64,000 bases of DNA from Streptomyces albofaciens JCM 4342 (GCF_008634025.1 NZ_PDCM01000001.1:3690501-3754500), one strand, 5' to 3'. Shown: positions 21,504 to 29,946, counted from the first letter of the stretch. A program made the numbers and translations. Notes: generated by a model not told the origin, from the sequence alone.

Positions 21504-21521
21504 GCCGGCGGCGCGCGTCCG

Positions 21522-22847
21522 CTATGCGGGCGTGGTGCCGGAGACCGGCGGGGAAGGGCTGCCCACGAAGTCCTTCCCCAGGCGCGCCAGCGGGGAAAGC
21601 GCCATGCACAACGGGGACAGCGAAAGCCCGACGACGGTCACCAGCAGCGCGGTGCGCAACCCCCACTGGTCGGCCAGCCGCCCGCCCAGCAGCGAACCCA
21701 GCGGGGCCAGCCCCATGCCGACGCAGTTGACCGTGGCGACGACCCGGCCCTGTACCGGCACCGGGGTGACGGCCTGCCGTACGGACATCATGGTGACGTT
21801 CACCAGCTGACCGCAGGCACCGAAGAGGAAGTTGACGGCCACGAGGACGAGGACCGTGACGGCGGACGGGCCGTGCAGCGCCGGCACACAGAGCAGCACG
21901 CCGTCGGCGAGTACCGCCGAGCACATCAGGACGACACCGTAGCCGTACCGCATCGGCAGCCGCGCCGACAGCAGCGACCCCACGACCGCCCCCGGGCCCG
22001 TCGCGGCGAGCGCCAGGCCGACGGCAGTGGCCGACAGGTGCAGTCCACGCGGCAGGAAGAGCAGGTAGACGGTCATCATGGCCGCGAAGAAGAACTGGAA
22101 CGCGGCGGAGGCCAGGCACACGGCCCGCAGCACGGGGTGGCCGAAGACGAGGCGCAGGCCCTCGTGGATCCGGTGCCGGACGCGGGCGGGCCGCCCGGCA
22201 TGTTCGGGTATCGGCTCCCGGCGGCGGATGCCGCGTATCGACAGGAAGGACAGCGCGAAGAAGAACGCGCAGGCCGCGGCGGCGAAGGGCGCCGGCAGCA
22301 GGGACGCCAGCGCCCCGCCGAGTGCCGGCCCGCCGGTCTGCGCCGCGGACCGGCTGCCTTCCAGCGCGCTGTTGCCCCGCGCGAGCTGATCGCGTCTCAC
22401 CAGACGTACGAGAGAGGTCTGGTACGCCACGTCGAAGAAGACGCTCAGGACGCCGATGAGGAACGCGGCGACGACCAGCGTCGGCATGCCGAGGACACCG
22501 AGCAGATACGAGCCGAGGACGACGGCCGGCGCGACGGCCCGGCCCAGGTCGGCCAGCACCATGACATCGCGGGACCGGCGGCGGTCCACCCAGGCGCCGA
22601 CGAAGAGCGACAGCAGCAGAACCGGCGCCTGCTCCACCGCCCGCAGGACGCCCAGCCCCATGGCGTCGGCGTCGAGTGCCAGCACGGCGATGAGCGGCAG
22701 CACCACCTGACTGCTGCGCTCCCCGAACTGGGAGGCGGCCTGACCTGCCCAGAGGCGGCGGAAATCGCGGTCGCGCCACAGGCTCGGCGCGGCCGGGCGT
22801 CCGAAGCCGGAGGCGGGTGCGGCTGCCCGTCTCCGCGCACCGGGCAT
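21522..22847 (-). CDS. MFS exporter (MFS_3/EntS-like)
   Basis: 441 aa; ATG with GAGGAG upstream. Twelve membrane segments are apparent. The N-terminus reads LWRDRDFRRLWAGQAASQFGE, characteristic of the MFS_3 group that includes the enterobactin exporter EntS and macrolide-efflux proteins, and the cytoplasmic loop has GAWVDRRRSRDVMV. The substrate is unknown. It is convergent with the MerR gene (18 bases between stops), so it is not in the same transcript. The IS-interrupted NTF2-like remnant lies just upstream. Confidence 0.88.
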   Translation of the reverse strand: MPGARRRAAAPASGFGRPAAPSLWRDRDFRRLWAGQAASQFGERSSQVVLPLIAVLALDADAMGLGVLRAVEQAPVLLLSLFVGAWVDRRRSRDVMVLADLGRAVAPAVVLGSYLLGVLGMPTLVVAAFLIGVLSVFFDVAYQTSLVRLVRRDQLARGNSALEGSRSAAQTGGPALGGALASLLPAPFAAAACAFFFALSFLSIRGIRRREPIPEHAGRPARVRHRIHEGLRLVFGHPVLRAVCLASAAFQFFFAAMMTVYLLFLPRGLHLSATAVGLALAATGPGAVVGSLLSARLPMRYGYGVVLMCSAVLADGVLLCVPALHGPSAVTVLVLVAVNFLFGACGQLVNVTMMSVRQAVTPVPVQGRVVATVNCVGMGLAPLGSLLGGRLADQWGLRTALLVTVVGLSLSPLCMALSPLARLGKDFVGSPSPPVSGTTPA

Positions 22848-23058
22848 GTCCGCTCCTCAGGATCGTGTGCCCGGGAGGCTAGCCGCCCGCCCCGCGCCGC
22901 AGGAAGCGGTTTTCTGCGGGCCGCGTCACGGCCGCAGATCGGCCCGCGCCGCGCCGGTCTCCAGGTCGTACGGGTACGAGACGCGCTGGTGGATCATCTG
23001 CCACTCGCCGTCGCGCCGCTGGAACACCCGGGTGCCCCGTGACCAGCTCTCCTCCTTA

Positions 23059-23916
23059 GACGTTGTTTCAGTTGGTGAGCTTGCGATAGCTGATGAGTGC
23101 TGCGGCGATGCCGACGAAGGCGAGGAAGTGCTCGGCCTTGCGCTCGTAACGGCGGTGCAGGCGGCGGCAGCCGGCCAGCCAGGACACGGTTCTCTCAACC
23201 ACCCAACGGTGACGGCCCAGCCGCTGTGAAGACTCGGCACCCTTACGGGCGATGCGGTGACGGATGCCCCGCTCACGAAGCCATCTTCGCAGGTGAGGGT
23301 AGTCGTAGCCCTTGTCGGCGTGCAGCTTGGCCGGCCGTCGGCGGCGAGGCCCGCGGCGGGAACGGATGGGCGGAATGCCACGCACCAGCGGCTGCAGGCC
23401 CAGGCTGTCGTGCGTGTTGGCGGCGGAGATGCCCAGCGACAGCGGCAGCCCGTTGCGGTCGGTGATCAGGTGGATTTTCGATCCGCTCTTGCCGCGGTCG
23501 GTCGGATTCGGTCCGGTCAACGGCCCCCTTTTGCCGCCCTGAGGCTGACGGAGTCGATCGCACACCGCGACCAGTCCAGCTCACCGCGGGCGCCCAGCTC
23601 GTCGAGGAGCACCCGGTGGAGCCTGGCCCAGACACGGCCCCGGCTCCAGTGGGCGAAGCGCCGGTAGACGGTCGGCCAGGCCGGACCGAAGACCGGCGGC
23701 AGCTGCCGCCAGGTGCAGCCCGAGGTCGCCACGAAGATGACCGCGGCCAGCACCTCACGGTCCCCGGACCGCCGCCGGCCACCGCCCTGCGGACGCCTGA
23801 CCTCCGTGGGCGGCACCACCCGCCGGAACAACTCCCACAACTCATCGGGAACCAGCCGTTCCACCAAGCCCACCAGAACCGCTCAACGACTCGCCAGCAC
23901 CAAAGGAAACGCTGTC
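23059..23916 (-). mobile_element. IS5-family insertion sequence, 858 bp
   Basis: The ends form imperfect inverted repeats: left GACGTTGTTTCAGTTGGTG and right (reverse complement) GACAGCGTTTCCTTTGGTG match at 13 of 19 positions. The direct repeat TTA flanks both ends (23056-23058 and 23917-23919), matching the three-base TNA target duplication of the IS1031-type subgroup of IS5. It carries one transposase in two overlapping frames. It interrupts the NTF2-like remnant. Boundaries are read from the sequence alone. Confidence 0.85.
23068..23873 (-). CDS. IS5-family transposase, two frames joined by -1 frameshift
   Basis: The first frame (23873-23517, 118 aa) has the N-terminal DNA-binding region (MGLVERLVPDELWELFRRV and TWRQLPPVFGPAWPTVYRRF) and the first catalytic Asp in RCAIDSVSLRAAKGG. 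The second frame (stop at 23068) continues PLTGPNPTDRGKSGSK, with the second Asp in LHADKGYDYPHLRRWL and the Glu in WVVERTVSWLAGCRR. They overlap at AAAAGGGGG (minus strand, 23532-23524), a typical -1 slippage site, and together make a ~265 aa DDE enzyme. All three catalytic residues are present, so the element may still be active. Confidence 0.88.
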
Positions 23917-23943
23917 TTAGTAGGGCGGGGGCACATCGAACAT

Positions 23944-23989
23944 CACGATGTCGTCGGCACGGTCGGCACGATGTCGTCGGCACGGTCGG
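23944..23989. repeat. Perfect 23-bp tandem duplication inside the NTF2-like remnant
   Basis: The 23-base unit CACGATGTCGTCGGCACGG+TCGG occurs twice with no mismatch (23944-23966, 23967-23989). As 23 is not a multiple of three it breaks the reading frame. Confidence 0.9.
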
Positions 23990-24255
23990 CCGTGACCGCC
24001 GCCAGGTCACCACGGTGCACCGCGGCCGCCCACCGCTCGATCAGGTCGCGGATCTCCCGGTGTCGTCGCAATCGTCGGTGCCGTTCGAAGAGTTGGTGCC
24101 GTTCGAAGCGTCGGTGTTGCCGGTGACGGACATGGTGGGGCCGGGGCCTTTCGTCGGTGCCGGTTCGTATCCATTGACCAGCACCTTTCCCTGAGCGGGA
24201 GCGAGGTGCGCCGGGGTCGGGCGGAGCCCGTGGAGCCGGCGCGGTCGACCATTTC

Positions 24256-24287
24256 CATAGACTATGAATATAAAGAAGCTATGCTTC
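24256..24287 (+). promoter_or_regulatory. marR promoter with two operator-like dyads
   Basis: CATAGACTATG (24256-24266) and GAAGCTATGCTTC (24275-24287) are two perfect interrupted palindromes. TAGACT (-35-like, 24258) and TATGCT (-10, 24280-24285) lie inside them, and the ATG at 24292 is six bases after the -10, with no Shine-Dalgarno, so the mRNA is probably leaderless. The layout suits autorepression by the MarR protein. Confidence 0.6.
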
Positions 24288-24291
24288 GGGC

Positions 24292-24750
24292 ATGAGTCGT
24301 CAAGACACCGCTCCCGGCGCGTCCACCGCCATCGGGGCAGCCCTCTACGGCCTGGCCACCAGGGCCGCGAGACGCCTGCCCCGGGACATGAGCCTGACGT
24401 CCGCCGCCACCCTCGCCACCCTGGACCGGACCGGCCCGCGGCGCATCACCGATCTGGCCGCGGTCGAGGGCGTCACCCAGCCCGCGATGACCGCCCTGGT
24501 CCGGGTGATGGAGGAGTCCGGCCTGGTCGAGCGGCGGGGCGACGCGTCCGACAAGCGGGTCACGCTGGTGTGTCTGACCGAGGCCGGCGCCTCCTACGTA
24601 CGGACGCGGCGCCAGGCGGGTATCCACGCGTTCGAGCGGCTGATCGGCGAGCTCACCGGCGATGAGATCGAGGCGCTGGTGGCGGCCCTTCCGGCGCTGA
24701 AGCATCTGGCAGAACTCGAAAGCCAGGACCGCGAAGGGCCGAAGCAGTGA
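24292..24750 (+). CDS. MarR-family transcriptional regulator
   Basis: 152 aa. Winged-helix core at residues ~30-105: MSLTSAATLATLDRTGPRRI, then TDLAAVEGVTQPAMTALVRV and the wing ERRGDASDKRVTLVCLTEAG, ending in a long C-terminal helix for dimerisation. It overlaps the MFS gene by four bases (GTGA), so repressor and pump are one transcript, the common arrangement in which a drug or phenolic ligand releases repression of its own exporter. The twin dyads upstream are the likely binding sites. Confidence 0.92.
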   Translation: MSRQDTAPGASTAIGAALYGLATRAARRLPRDMSLTSAATLATLDRTGPRRITDLAAVEGVTQPAMTALVRVMEESGLVERRGDASDKRVTLVCLTEAGASYVRTRRQAGIHAFERLIGELTGDEIEALVAALPALKHLAELESQDREGPKQ

Positions 24751-26180
24751 CCGGACAGCCGGTCGGCGGAGTCGCGGGGACGGCGTTCCCGGCGGCGCGT
24801 TCCGAGGCGCGGCTGCTGGTCCCCGCCCTGATGTTCATCGCTCTGGTCGTGGCGGCGGTCGCCAGCCTCGGGACGCCGCTCATCACCAGCGTGGCGACCT
24901 CGTTCCACGTCTCGCTCGGCAGTGCGCAGTGGACGCTGACCGTCGCGCTGCTCAGCGGCGCCGTCGCCACGCCGGTCCTGGGGCGGCTCGGAGCCGGCCC
25001 GCACCGGCGGGTCACGATCCTCGCCACGCTGGCGGTCGTCGTCGCCGGCAGCGCGCTCACCGTGCTGCCGCTGCCGTTCGCGTGGCTGCTGGCCGGCAGG
25101 GCGGCCCAGGGCGTCGGGCTCGGGCTGACGGCGCTGATGATGGGCGTGGCCCGGGACCACCTCCCCGAGGAGCGCAGCGCGGCCGTGATCGCCCTGATCT
25201 CGGTGGTCTCGATCATCGGGGCCGGCGTCGGCTACCCGCTGGCCGCACTGCTCGCCGAGCTCGGCGGGGTACGGGCCGCCTACGGCCTCGGCCTGGTCGT
25301 CACCGCCGCCGCCCTCCTGACCGCGTGGCGCTCCATGCCCGAAGCCCCCGAAGGCCGCTCCGCCCACGTGGACGTGGCAGGCGCGGTCGCCCTGGCCGCC
25401 GCGCTGCTCCTGGTGCTGTACCTCGCCGGCGAACGGAATCTGTGGAGCCGGCACCTCGCCGTGGCGGCGGGCCTCGCCGTCGTCGCGGTGGTGCTGCTCT
25501 GCGTCTGGGCCGTCATCGAGGTGCGCAGCACGGCGCCCCTGGTCGATGTGCGGGCGGTGCGGCACCCGGCGGTCGCCGGGGCGAACCTCGCCATGTTCGT
25601 CGGCGGGATCGGCATGTACCTCCTGCTCACGCTCATCACCCGGTACGCGCAGACGCCGCACGGCGCGGGCTACGGCTTCGGGCTGACGACCTTCGTCGCC
25701 GGGCTGGTCCTCATCCCGTTCTCGGTGCTGGGGTTCGTCGCCGGCAAGCTCACGCCGCGGGTCCGGACGCGGATCGCCGACCCCCTGCTCCTGGCGGGCA
25801 GCGCCGTCGTGGTCGGCGGCGGGTTCGCCCTGTTCGCGGCGGCCCGGTCGGACCTGGCCGGATTGTTCGCGGCGATGGGCGTGCTCGGCTTCGGCGTGGG
25901 CGGCTTCTCGGCCGCGATGCCCGGCGTCATCCTGGCCGTCACCCCCAGGAGCGAGACGTCGAGCGCCATGAGCTTCAACTACGTCGTCCGCAGCGTCGGG
26001 TACTCCCTGGGCAGCGCCATCGGCGGCCTGATCCTCGCCGCGGGCACCGGTCCCGGCCACCTCTTCCCCGACGACAGCGCCTACACCACCGCGGCGCTGG
26101 TCGGCGTCGGTGCCATGGCGATCACGACGCTGACGAGCCTCGCGCTCGCCCGCCGACGCTCGTCCGAGACCACCCCGTAA
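24747..26180 (+). CDS. MFS drug transporter, DHA2-like
   Basis: 477 aa, GTG start coupled to the MarR stop. Fourteen hydrophobic segments are likely, beginning LLVPALMFIALVVAAVASLG. The sequence FHVSLGSAQWTLTVALLSGA and the motif-A region GRLGAGPHRR, followed by GRAAQGVGLGLTALMMGVA (motif C-like), are those of proton-driven multidrug exporters. Substrate unknown; the MarR partner suggests an amphipathic toxic compound. A DUF1330 gene follows 33 bases later and is probably in the same operon. Confidence 0.9.
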   Translation: MTGQPVGGVAGTAFPAARSEARLLVPALMFIALVVAAVASLGTPLITSVATSFHVSLGSAQWTLTVALLSGAVATPVLGRLGAGPHRRVTILATLAVVVAGSALTVLPLPFAWLLAGRAAQGVGLGLTALMMGVARDHLPEERSAAVIALISVVSIIGAGVGYPLAALLAELGGVRAAYGLGLVVTAAALLTAWRSMPEAPEGRSAHVDVAGAVALAAALLLVLYLAGERNLWSRHLAVAAGLAVVAVVLLCVWAVIEVRSTAPLVDVRAVRHPAVAGANLAMFVGGIGMYLLLTLITRYAQTPHGAGYGFGLTTFVAGLVLIPFSVLGFVAGKLTPRVRTRIADPLLLAGSAVVVGGGFALFAAARSDLAGLFAAMGVLGFGVGGFSAAMPGVILAVTPRSETSSAMSFNYVVRSVGYSLGSAIGGLILAAGTGPGHLFPDDSAYTTAALVGVGAMAITTLTSLALARRRSSETTP

Positions 26181-26213
26181 GTCAGATGCACTCATTCCCA
26201 CACTGGAGGTCCC

Positions 26214-26507
26214 ATGCCCAAGGGCTACTGGGTCAGCGTCTACCGCACCATTTCCGACCCTGAGAAGCTGGCTGCTTACGACAAGCTGGCCCCTCTGGCC
26301 GTCGAGGCCGGGGGTGGCCGGACCCTCGTCGTCGGCGGTCGGGTCGTGGCGTATGACGCCGGAATCGCCGAGCGCACCGTCCTGGTCGAGTTCGACAGCT
26401 TCGAGCAGGCCGTCGCGACGTACGAGAGTGCGGCCTACCAGGAGGCGCTGGCCGCCCTCTCCGACGGCGTCGAGCGCGACTTCCGCATCGTCGAAGGCGT
26501 CGAATGA
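26214..26507 (+). CDS. DUF1330 family protein
   Basis: 97 aa with GGAGG just before the ATG. It begins MPKGYWVSVYRTISDPEKL and has LAPLAVEAGGGRTLVVGGR and RTVLVEFDSFEQAVATYES, the whole-length pattern of DUF1330, a ferredoxin-like dimeric alpha/beta barrel fold related to monooxygenase-like ABM proteins. Enzymatic function is unproven. It lies 33 bases after the MFS gene and likely belongs to the MarR-controlled operon. Confidence 0.9.
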   Translation: MPKGYWVSVYRTISDPEKLAAYDKLAPLAVEAGGGRTLVVGGRVVAYDAGIAERTVLVEFDSFEQAVATYESAAYQEALAALSDGVERDFRIVEGVE

Positions 26508-27131
26508 CCGAGGTCCGGTCGGATCTGCGCTGAAGGACTCTCTCGGGAATCTTGGACGGGCAGTTGATGCTCGTGACGTTGCGTCGGGCTCCTCAGGGAC
26601 ATGATGCCCATGTTCCCGGGGAGCCCGATATGTTCTTCCAGCCTCAGCCTCAGCCCCAGCCCCAGCCCGGATCGGAGCCCGCCGCTGATCGCGCGGGTTG
26701 GCCGCGCATCGACTCCGGAATTCTCCGGCCGGACATCAACCACCACGCCAGTCCCGTCGGCCGGCCGCGCGAAGTGGTCCGGAGTGTGCTGACGAAGTGA
26801 GCGTCGGCCACCCGGCGCGGTGCCGCGCCCGGTATCCAGAAGGCGTCACCCGGTCGAGCGGCCACCCGTTCCGTACACCGCGCGAACCAGCGATTGAGGC
26901 CGGCGGCGAATCGTGCCAGGCCACTTGAGACAGAGGCCGGATCGCCTGAGACGGGGACCGGGTCGGCAGAGGCGGGACAGGCGCGCGTGGCGGCCATGGG
27001 CCTTGTCGGGTCTTGCCATCCGAACAGTTCCGATATATCGTTGAAGCATCGCGAACGATCAAAGTGATGTCGCGAGTGATCAAGATTGCGCCGCCGGCCA
27101 GGCGGCACACGGACGAGGAAGGAGCGTTGTC
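26508..27131. other. Intergenic region before padR, with one possible small ORF
   Basis: 624 bases. A possible 56-aa ORF lies at 26630-26800 (see separate entry). Near the PadR gene, CGATATATCG (27031-27040) is a perfect palindrome, and an AT-richer stretch to ~27085 contains two ATCGCGA/GTCGCGA-like elements; this is a plausible PadR operator/promoter. Nothing else is convincing. Confidence 0.45.
26630..26800 (+). CDS. Possible small protein, QP-repeat
   Basis: 56 aa. GGGGAG sits six bases before the ATG and third-position GC is high, which favours coding. The protein reads MFFQPQPQPQPQPGSEP and then a neutral-to-basic region ending VRSVLTK. I recognise no family, and a short QP dipeptide repeat (from CAGCCC slippage) makes chance open frame an equal explanation. 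Confidence 0.3.
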   Translation: MFFQPQPQPQPQPGSEPAADRAGWPRIDSGILRPDINHHASPVGRPREVVRSVLTK

Positions 27132-27989
27132 ATGCGTTCCCACGGACATGAACAGCACGGACACGGCCGGCGCGGCGGCCGGGGCGACTACGAAGGACGG
27201 TTCGAGGGGCGGCGCGCCGCCTTCGGACCGTTCGGTCCCCCCTTCGGAGGGCCGCCGTTCGGCGGCCGGGGGCGCGGCGGCGGGCCGCGCGGCCGGGCTC
27301 GGCGCGGCGATGTGCGCGCCTCGATCCTGGCCCTGCTGAAGGACCGGCCGATGCACGGTTACGAGATGATCCAGGAGATCGCCGAGCGCAGTGGCGGCAC
27401 CTGGAAGCCGAGCCCCGGCTCGGTGTACCCCACCCTCCAGCTCCTGGAGGACGAGGGGCTGATCAGCAGCGCCAGCGAGGGCGGCAAGAAGCTCTTCTCG
27501 CTCACCGAGGCGGGACGTACGGAGACGGAGAACGTCGCCGACGCCCCTTGGGAAGAGGCCGGCCGCGGCGTCGACTGGGAGGCCATGAACGAGATCACCG
27601 CCCACCTGCTGCACGGACTCCTGGAGTCGGATCCGTCGGTACGGGCCGCGTTCGAGGGCGGGCCGCAGGTCGCCCGGCTGCTCGGCTACCTCGTCCAGCG
27701 CAGCATCGGATACGGACTCCAGTGGCACGGCACGGTCGAGGACTCCGGCGCGGTACCGGTGGTGACCGAGGGCGTCGTACCGGGCTGGTCACCCGCGGCG
27801 GCCGCCGCCCTGGACGGCGCACTCGACCGCGCGCACGCCCGTTACGCGACCCACGCCACCTGTCTCGACCTGCTCGCGGCCCTCGTGGACGACCCCGAGT
27901 CGCGCGCCGTGGAGGTGCTGCGCCGGGCCTCGGTCGACACGGTACGGCTGGCCGCCCGGCTGGACGGGGAGCGCTCCGGCCAGGAATGA
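27132..27989 (+). CDS. PadR-family regulator with extended C-terminus
   Basis: 285 aa. The first ~55 residues are rich in Gly, Arg, His and Phe (GPPFGGPPFGGRGRGGGPRG). The PadR winged helix is at ~57-135: RASILALLKDRPMHGYEMIQ, then GTWKPSPGSVYPTLQLLEDE and KLFSLTEAGR. Beyond it the usual Streptomyces relative ends after ~60 residues of coiled coil; here ~150 further residues (for example VQRSIGYGLQWHGTVEDSGA) resemble no domain I know. Possible operators lie at 27031 onward. No transporter is directly downstream, unlike many padR genes. Confidence 0.82.
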   Translation: MRSHGHEQHGHGRRGGRGDYEGRFEGRRAAFGPFGPPFGGPPFGGRGRGGGPRGRARRGDVRASILALLKDRPMHGYEMIQEIAERSGGTWKPSPGSVYPTLQLLEDEGLISSASEGGKKLFSLTEAGRTETENVADAPWEEAGRGVDWEAMNEITAHLLHGLLESDPSVRAAFEGGPQVARLLGYLVQRSIGYGLQWHGTVEDSGAVPVVTEGVVPGWSPAAAAALDGALDRAHARYATHATCLDLLAALVDDPESRAVEVLRRASVDTVRLAARLDGERSGQE

Positions 27990-27998
27990 CCGGGCACC

Positions 27999-28082
27999 GC
28001 GTCACCGATGAGGCGTCATCGATCAGGCGTCGCCGACCAAGTGTCATCGATCAGGCGTCACCGACCAAACGTCACCGACCAG
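27999..28082. repeat. 14-bp tandem repeat, six copies
   Basis: Six adjacent units of consensus GCGTCAYCGAYCAR fill 27999-28082 (84 bp), beginning ten bases after the padR stop. Units differ at one to four positions. No open frame or hairpin is implied. Confidence 0.85.
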
Positions 28083-28137
28083 GAATGACAGGCCCAACAG
28101 GGGTGACGCTGCTGACGGCTCCTGTCATGATGTGCCG

Positions 28138-29259
28138 ATGCGCGTGACTACGGGGGATCAGGCCGGGGTTCAGGCCGTCTCGGCGACGGAAGGGAACCGG
28201 GGGCGGCCCGGGATGCCGGAGGCACCGGCGGCCGGCGGCGGCACCGCGCGGGCCCGGAACCTCGGCCTCGTCCTGGCGCTGATATCCGCCTTCGCCTTCG
28301 GCGGCTCCGGCGTCGCCGCCAAGCCCCTGATATCGGCGGGTCTCGAACCGCTGCACGTCACCTGGCTGCGCGTCGCGGGCGCCGCACTCGTCCTGCTGCC
28401 CGTCACCTGGCGGCACCGGCGCCTGCTGCTGCGCCGCCCGGGCCTCCTCCTGGGTTACGGACTGCTCGCGGTCGCGGGCGTGCAGGCGTGCTATTTCGCC
28501 GCGCTGTCCCGTATCCCCGTCGGGGTCGCGCTCCTCATCGAATACCTCGCGCCCGCGCTGGTGCTCGGCTGGGTCCGGTTCGTCCAGCGCAAGCCGGTCA
28601 CCCGGGCCGCCGCCGTCGGCGTCGTCCTGGCGGTCGGCGGTCTGGCCTGTGTGGTCGAGGTGTGGTCGGGGCTGGGCTTCGACCCGGTCGGGCTCGTCCT
28701 GGCCCTCGGCGCCGCCTGCTGCCAGGTCGGTTACTTCGTCCTCTCCGACCACGGCGGCGACGGCGAGGACGCGGCGGACCCGCTCGGCGTGATCGCGTAC
28801 GGGCTGCTGATCGGCGCGGTGCTGCTGACCGTGGTCACGCGGCCCTGGGAGATGGACTGGGCAGTTCTCGGCGGCAGCACGGACATGGCCGGAGTTCGGG
28901 TGCCCGCCGTGCTGCTGCTCGGCTGGCTCGTGCTGATCGCCACGGTACTGGCGTACCTCACCGGCATCCTGTCCGTGCGCCGGCTCTCCCCGCAGGTGGC
29001 GGGGGTGGTGGCGTGCCTGGAGGCGGTCATCGCGACCATACTGGCCTGGGTGCTGCTCGGCGAGCACCTGACCACGCCGCAGCTCGTGGGCGGGGCGGTC
29101 GTCCTGGCCGGCGCGTTCATCGCGCAGTCCGCGACTCCGAAGGGGGAGGCGGCAGACGGAGCCGTCGAGGGCGGACCCGGAGCCGGAAGCGTTGCGGCGG
29201 AGGGCTCCTCGCGTCGAATTCAAGACACCCGGACGCGCTCCTCCTCGGAACGGACCTGA
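28138..29259 (+). CDS. EamA/DMT family transporter
   Basis: 373 aa from ATG at 28138 (GTG at 28132 is possible). There is no Shine-Dalgarno; GTGACG (28103) and CATGAT (28126) are 17 bp apart and end six bases before the ATG, so the mRNA is probably leaderless. A ~40-residue hydrophilic N-terminus is followed by ten membrane segments in two EamA repeats, with VAAKPLISAGLEPLHVTWLR in the first and ILSVRRLSPQVAGVVACLEA in the second. RhtA/YdcZ-like amino-acid or metabolite exporters share this layout; substrate unknown. The C-terminal ~45 residues are a polar tail. Confidence 0.88.
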   Translation: MRVTTGDQAGVQAVSATEGNRGRPGMPEAPAAGGGTARARNLGLVLALISAFAFGGSGVAAKPLISAGLEPLHVTWLRVAGAALVLLPVTWRHRRLLLRRPGLLLGYGLLAVAGVQACYFAALSRIPVGVALLIEYLAPALVLGWVRFVQRKPVTRAAAVGVVLAVGGLACVVEVWSGLGFDPVGLVLALGAACCQVGYFVLSDHGGDGEDAADPLGVIAYGLLIGAVLLTVVTRPWEMDWAVLGGSTDMAGVRVPAVLLLGWLVLIATVLAYLTGILSVRRLSPQVAGVVACLEAVIATILAWVLLGEHLTTPQLVGGAVVLAGAFIAQSATPKGEAADGAVEGGPGAGSVAAEGSSRRIQDTRTRSSSERT

Positions 29260-29374
29260 GGCTGACGGGCGGCCGCAGCCACCCATCTCGTCTGTGACGG
29301 CGCTGGTGGGGACGTGTCCGAGTATCGCGACCCACCCGGAAGGGAGGAGTCCGATTTTTCCCCGCCCATCCGTC

Positions 29375-29403
29375 TTGTTGTCTCATTTTCGCCTGGGTAA
29401 CCT
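29375..29403 (+). promoter_or_regulatory. Promoter of the secreted-protein gene
   Basis: TTGTTG (29375-29380) and TAACCT (29398-29403) are 17 bp apart in a locally less GC-rich stretch; the start would be near 29410, giving a ~38-base leader with GGAAGAGG before the ATG at 29448. Confidence 0.55.
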
Positions 29404-29447
29404 AGCCGATGATCAACTCAGTGACCTGCAGGAAGAGGACTCTCCCC

Positions 29448-29852
29448 ATGCGCAACCACACTCGGGCCGGCGTCGTGCTCGCCGCCTCCCTCCTCGCCGC
29501 CGCGGGCCTGGCGGCTCCGGCTTCGGCCGCCGGGTCGGCCGCCGCGGTGCGCAACGCGGGTCCCTCCTGCACCTCGCTCTCCAACGGCACGCTGTGCGTG
29601 GGCATCCTCGACGGCGGCCGCACCGTGAACGTCGTGTACGGGAAGACCGGCGGCTCCCCGGTGACCGTGAAGTTCGGTTACCGCAAGGGCAACACGAAGC
29701 ACCTCAGCAACGCCTACACGGTCAAGAAGGGAGACACGAAGACGTACAAGTTCAAGAACCAGAACCTGGGCTGCAGCACGATCTACGGTCTCCTGGCCGT
29801 CGCGGACCAGGGCAACTTCGAGACGCCGGGGCTGCACAACACGGGCTGCTGA
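29448..29852 (+). CDS. Small secreted protein
   Basis: 134 aa. ATG at 29448 follows GGAAGAGG; an upstream in-frame ATG at 29409 would hide the signal peptide. Residues 1-27 are a Sec signal (MRNHTRAGVVLAASLLAAAG, cleavage after ASA-A). The mature ~107-residue protein is basic, beta-rich in appearance (TVNVVYGKTGGSPVTVKFGY) and has four cysteines (at SCTSLSNGTLC, NLGCST and the terminal TGC) that could make two disulfides. I do not recognise a family; it resembles many small extracellular Streptomyces proteins of unknown role. Confidence 0.82.
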   Translation: MRNHTRAGVVLAASLLAAAGLAAPASAAGSAAAVRNAGPSCTSLSNGTLCVGILDGGRTVNVVYGKTGGSPVTVKFGYRKGNTKHLSNAYTVKKGDTKTYKFKNQNLGCSTIYGLLAVADQGNFETPGLHNTGC

Positions 29853-29869
29853 ACCGGCTGCCGACCATC

Positions 29870-29904
29870 CTCGCCGCCCGGTGCCCACGGCGCCGGGCGG
29901 CGAG
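29870..29904 (+). terminator. Hairpin terminator after the secreted-protein gene
   Basis: CTCGCCGCCCGG and CCGGGCGGCGAG form a perfect 12-bp stem with an 11-base loop, 17 bases after the stop, followed by CGTTGTCTTC. Confidence 0.8.
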
Positions 29905-29946
29905 CGTTGTCTTCACGGGCTGTTCGTAGTGGGCGCAGGTCTGTCC

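Larger units (their letters stand above)
22926..24133 (-). pseudogene. NTF2/SnoaL-like gene, broken by IS insertion, duplication and frameshifts
   Basis: The 3' part (22926-23055) encodes WSRGTRVFQRRDGEW, then QMIHQRVSYPYD, the usual C-terminus of small SnoaL/NTF2-fold proteins. The 5' part, right of the IS, encodes IRDLIERWAAAVHRGDLAAV and TADRADDIV, the usual N-terminal helix. A 23-bp tandem duplication (23944-23989) shifts the frame; removing one copy restores ADRADDIVMFDVPPPY. The possible ATG at 24133 is in yet another frame. About 70 middle residues are missing relative to family length, so an internal deletion probably preceded or accompanied IS insertion. Confidence 0.7.

Noticed and set aside
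23517..23873. Separate intact small gene (118 aa)
   Set aside because: It is the first frame of the IS transposase and joins the downstream frame at a slippage site.
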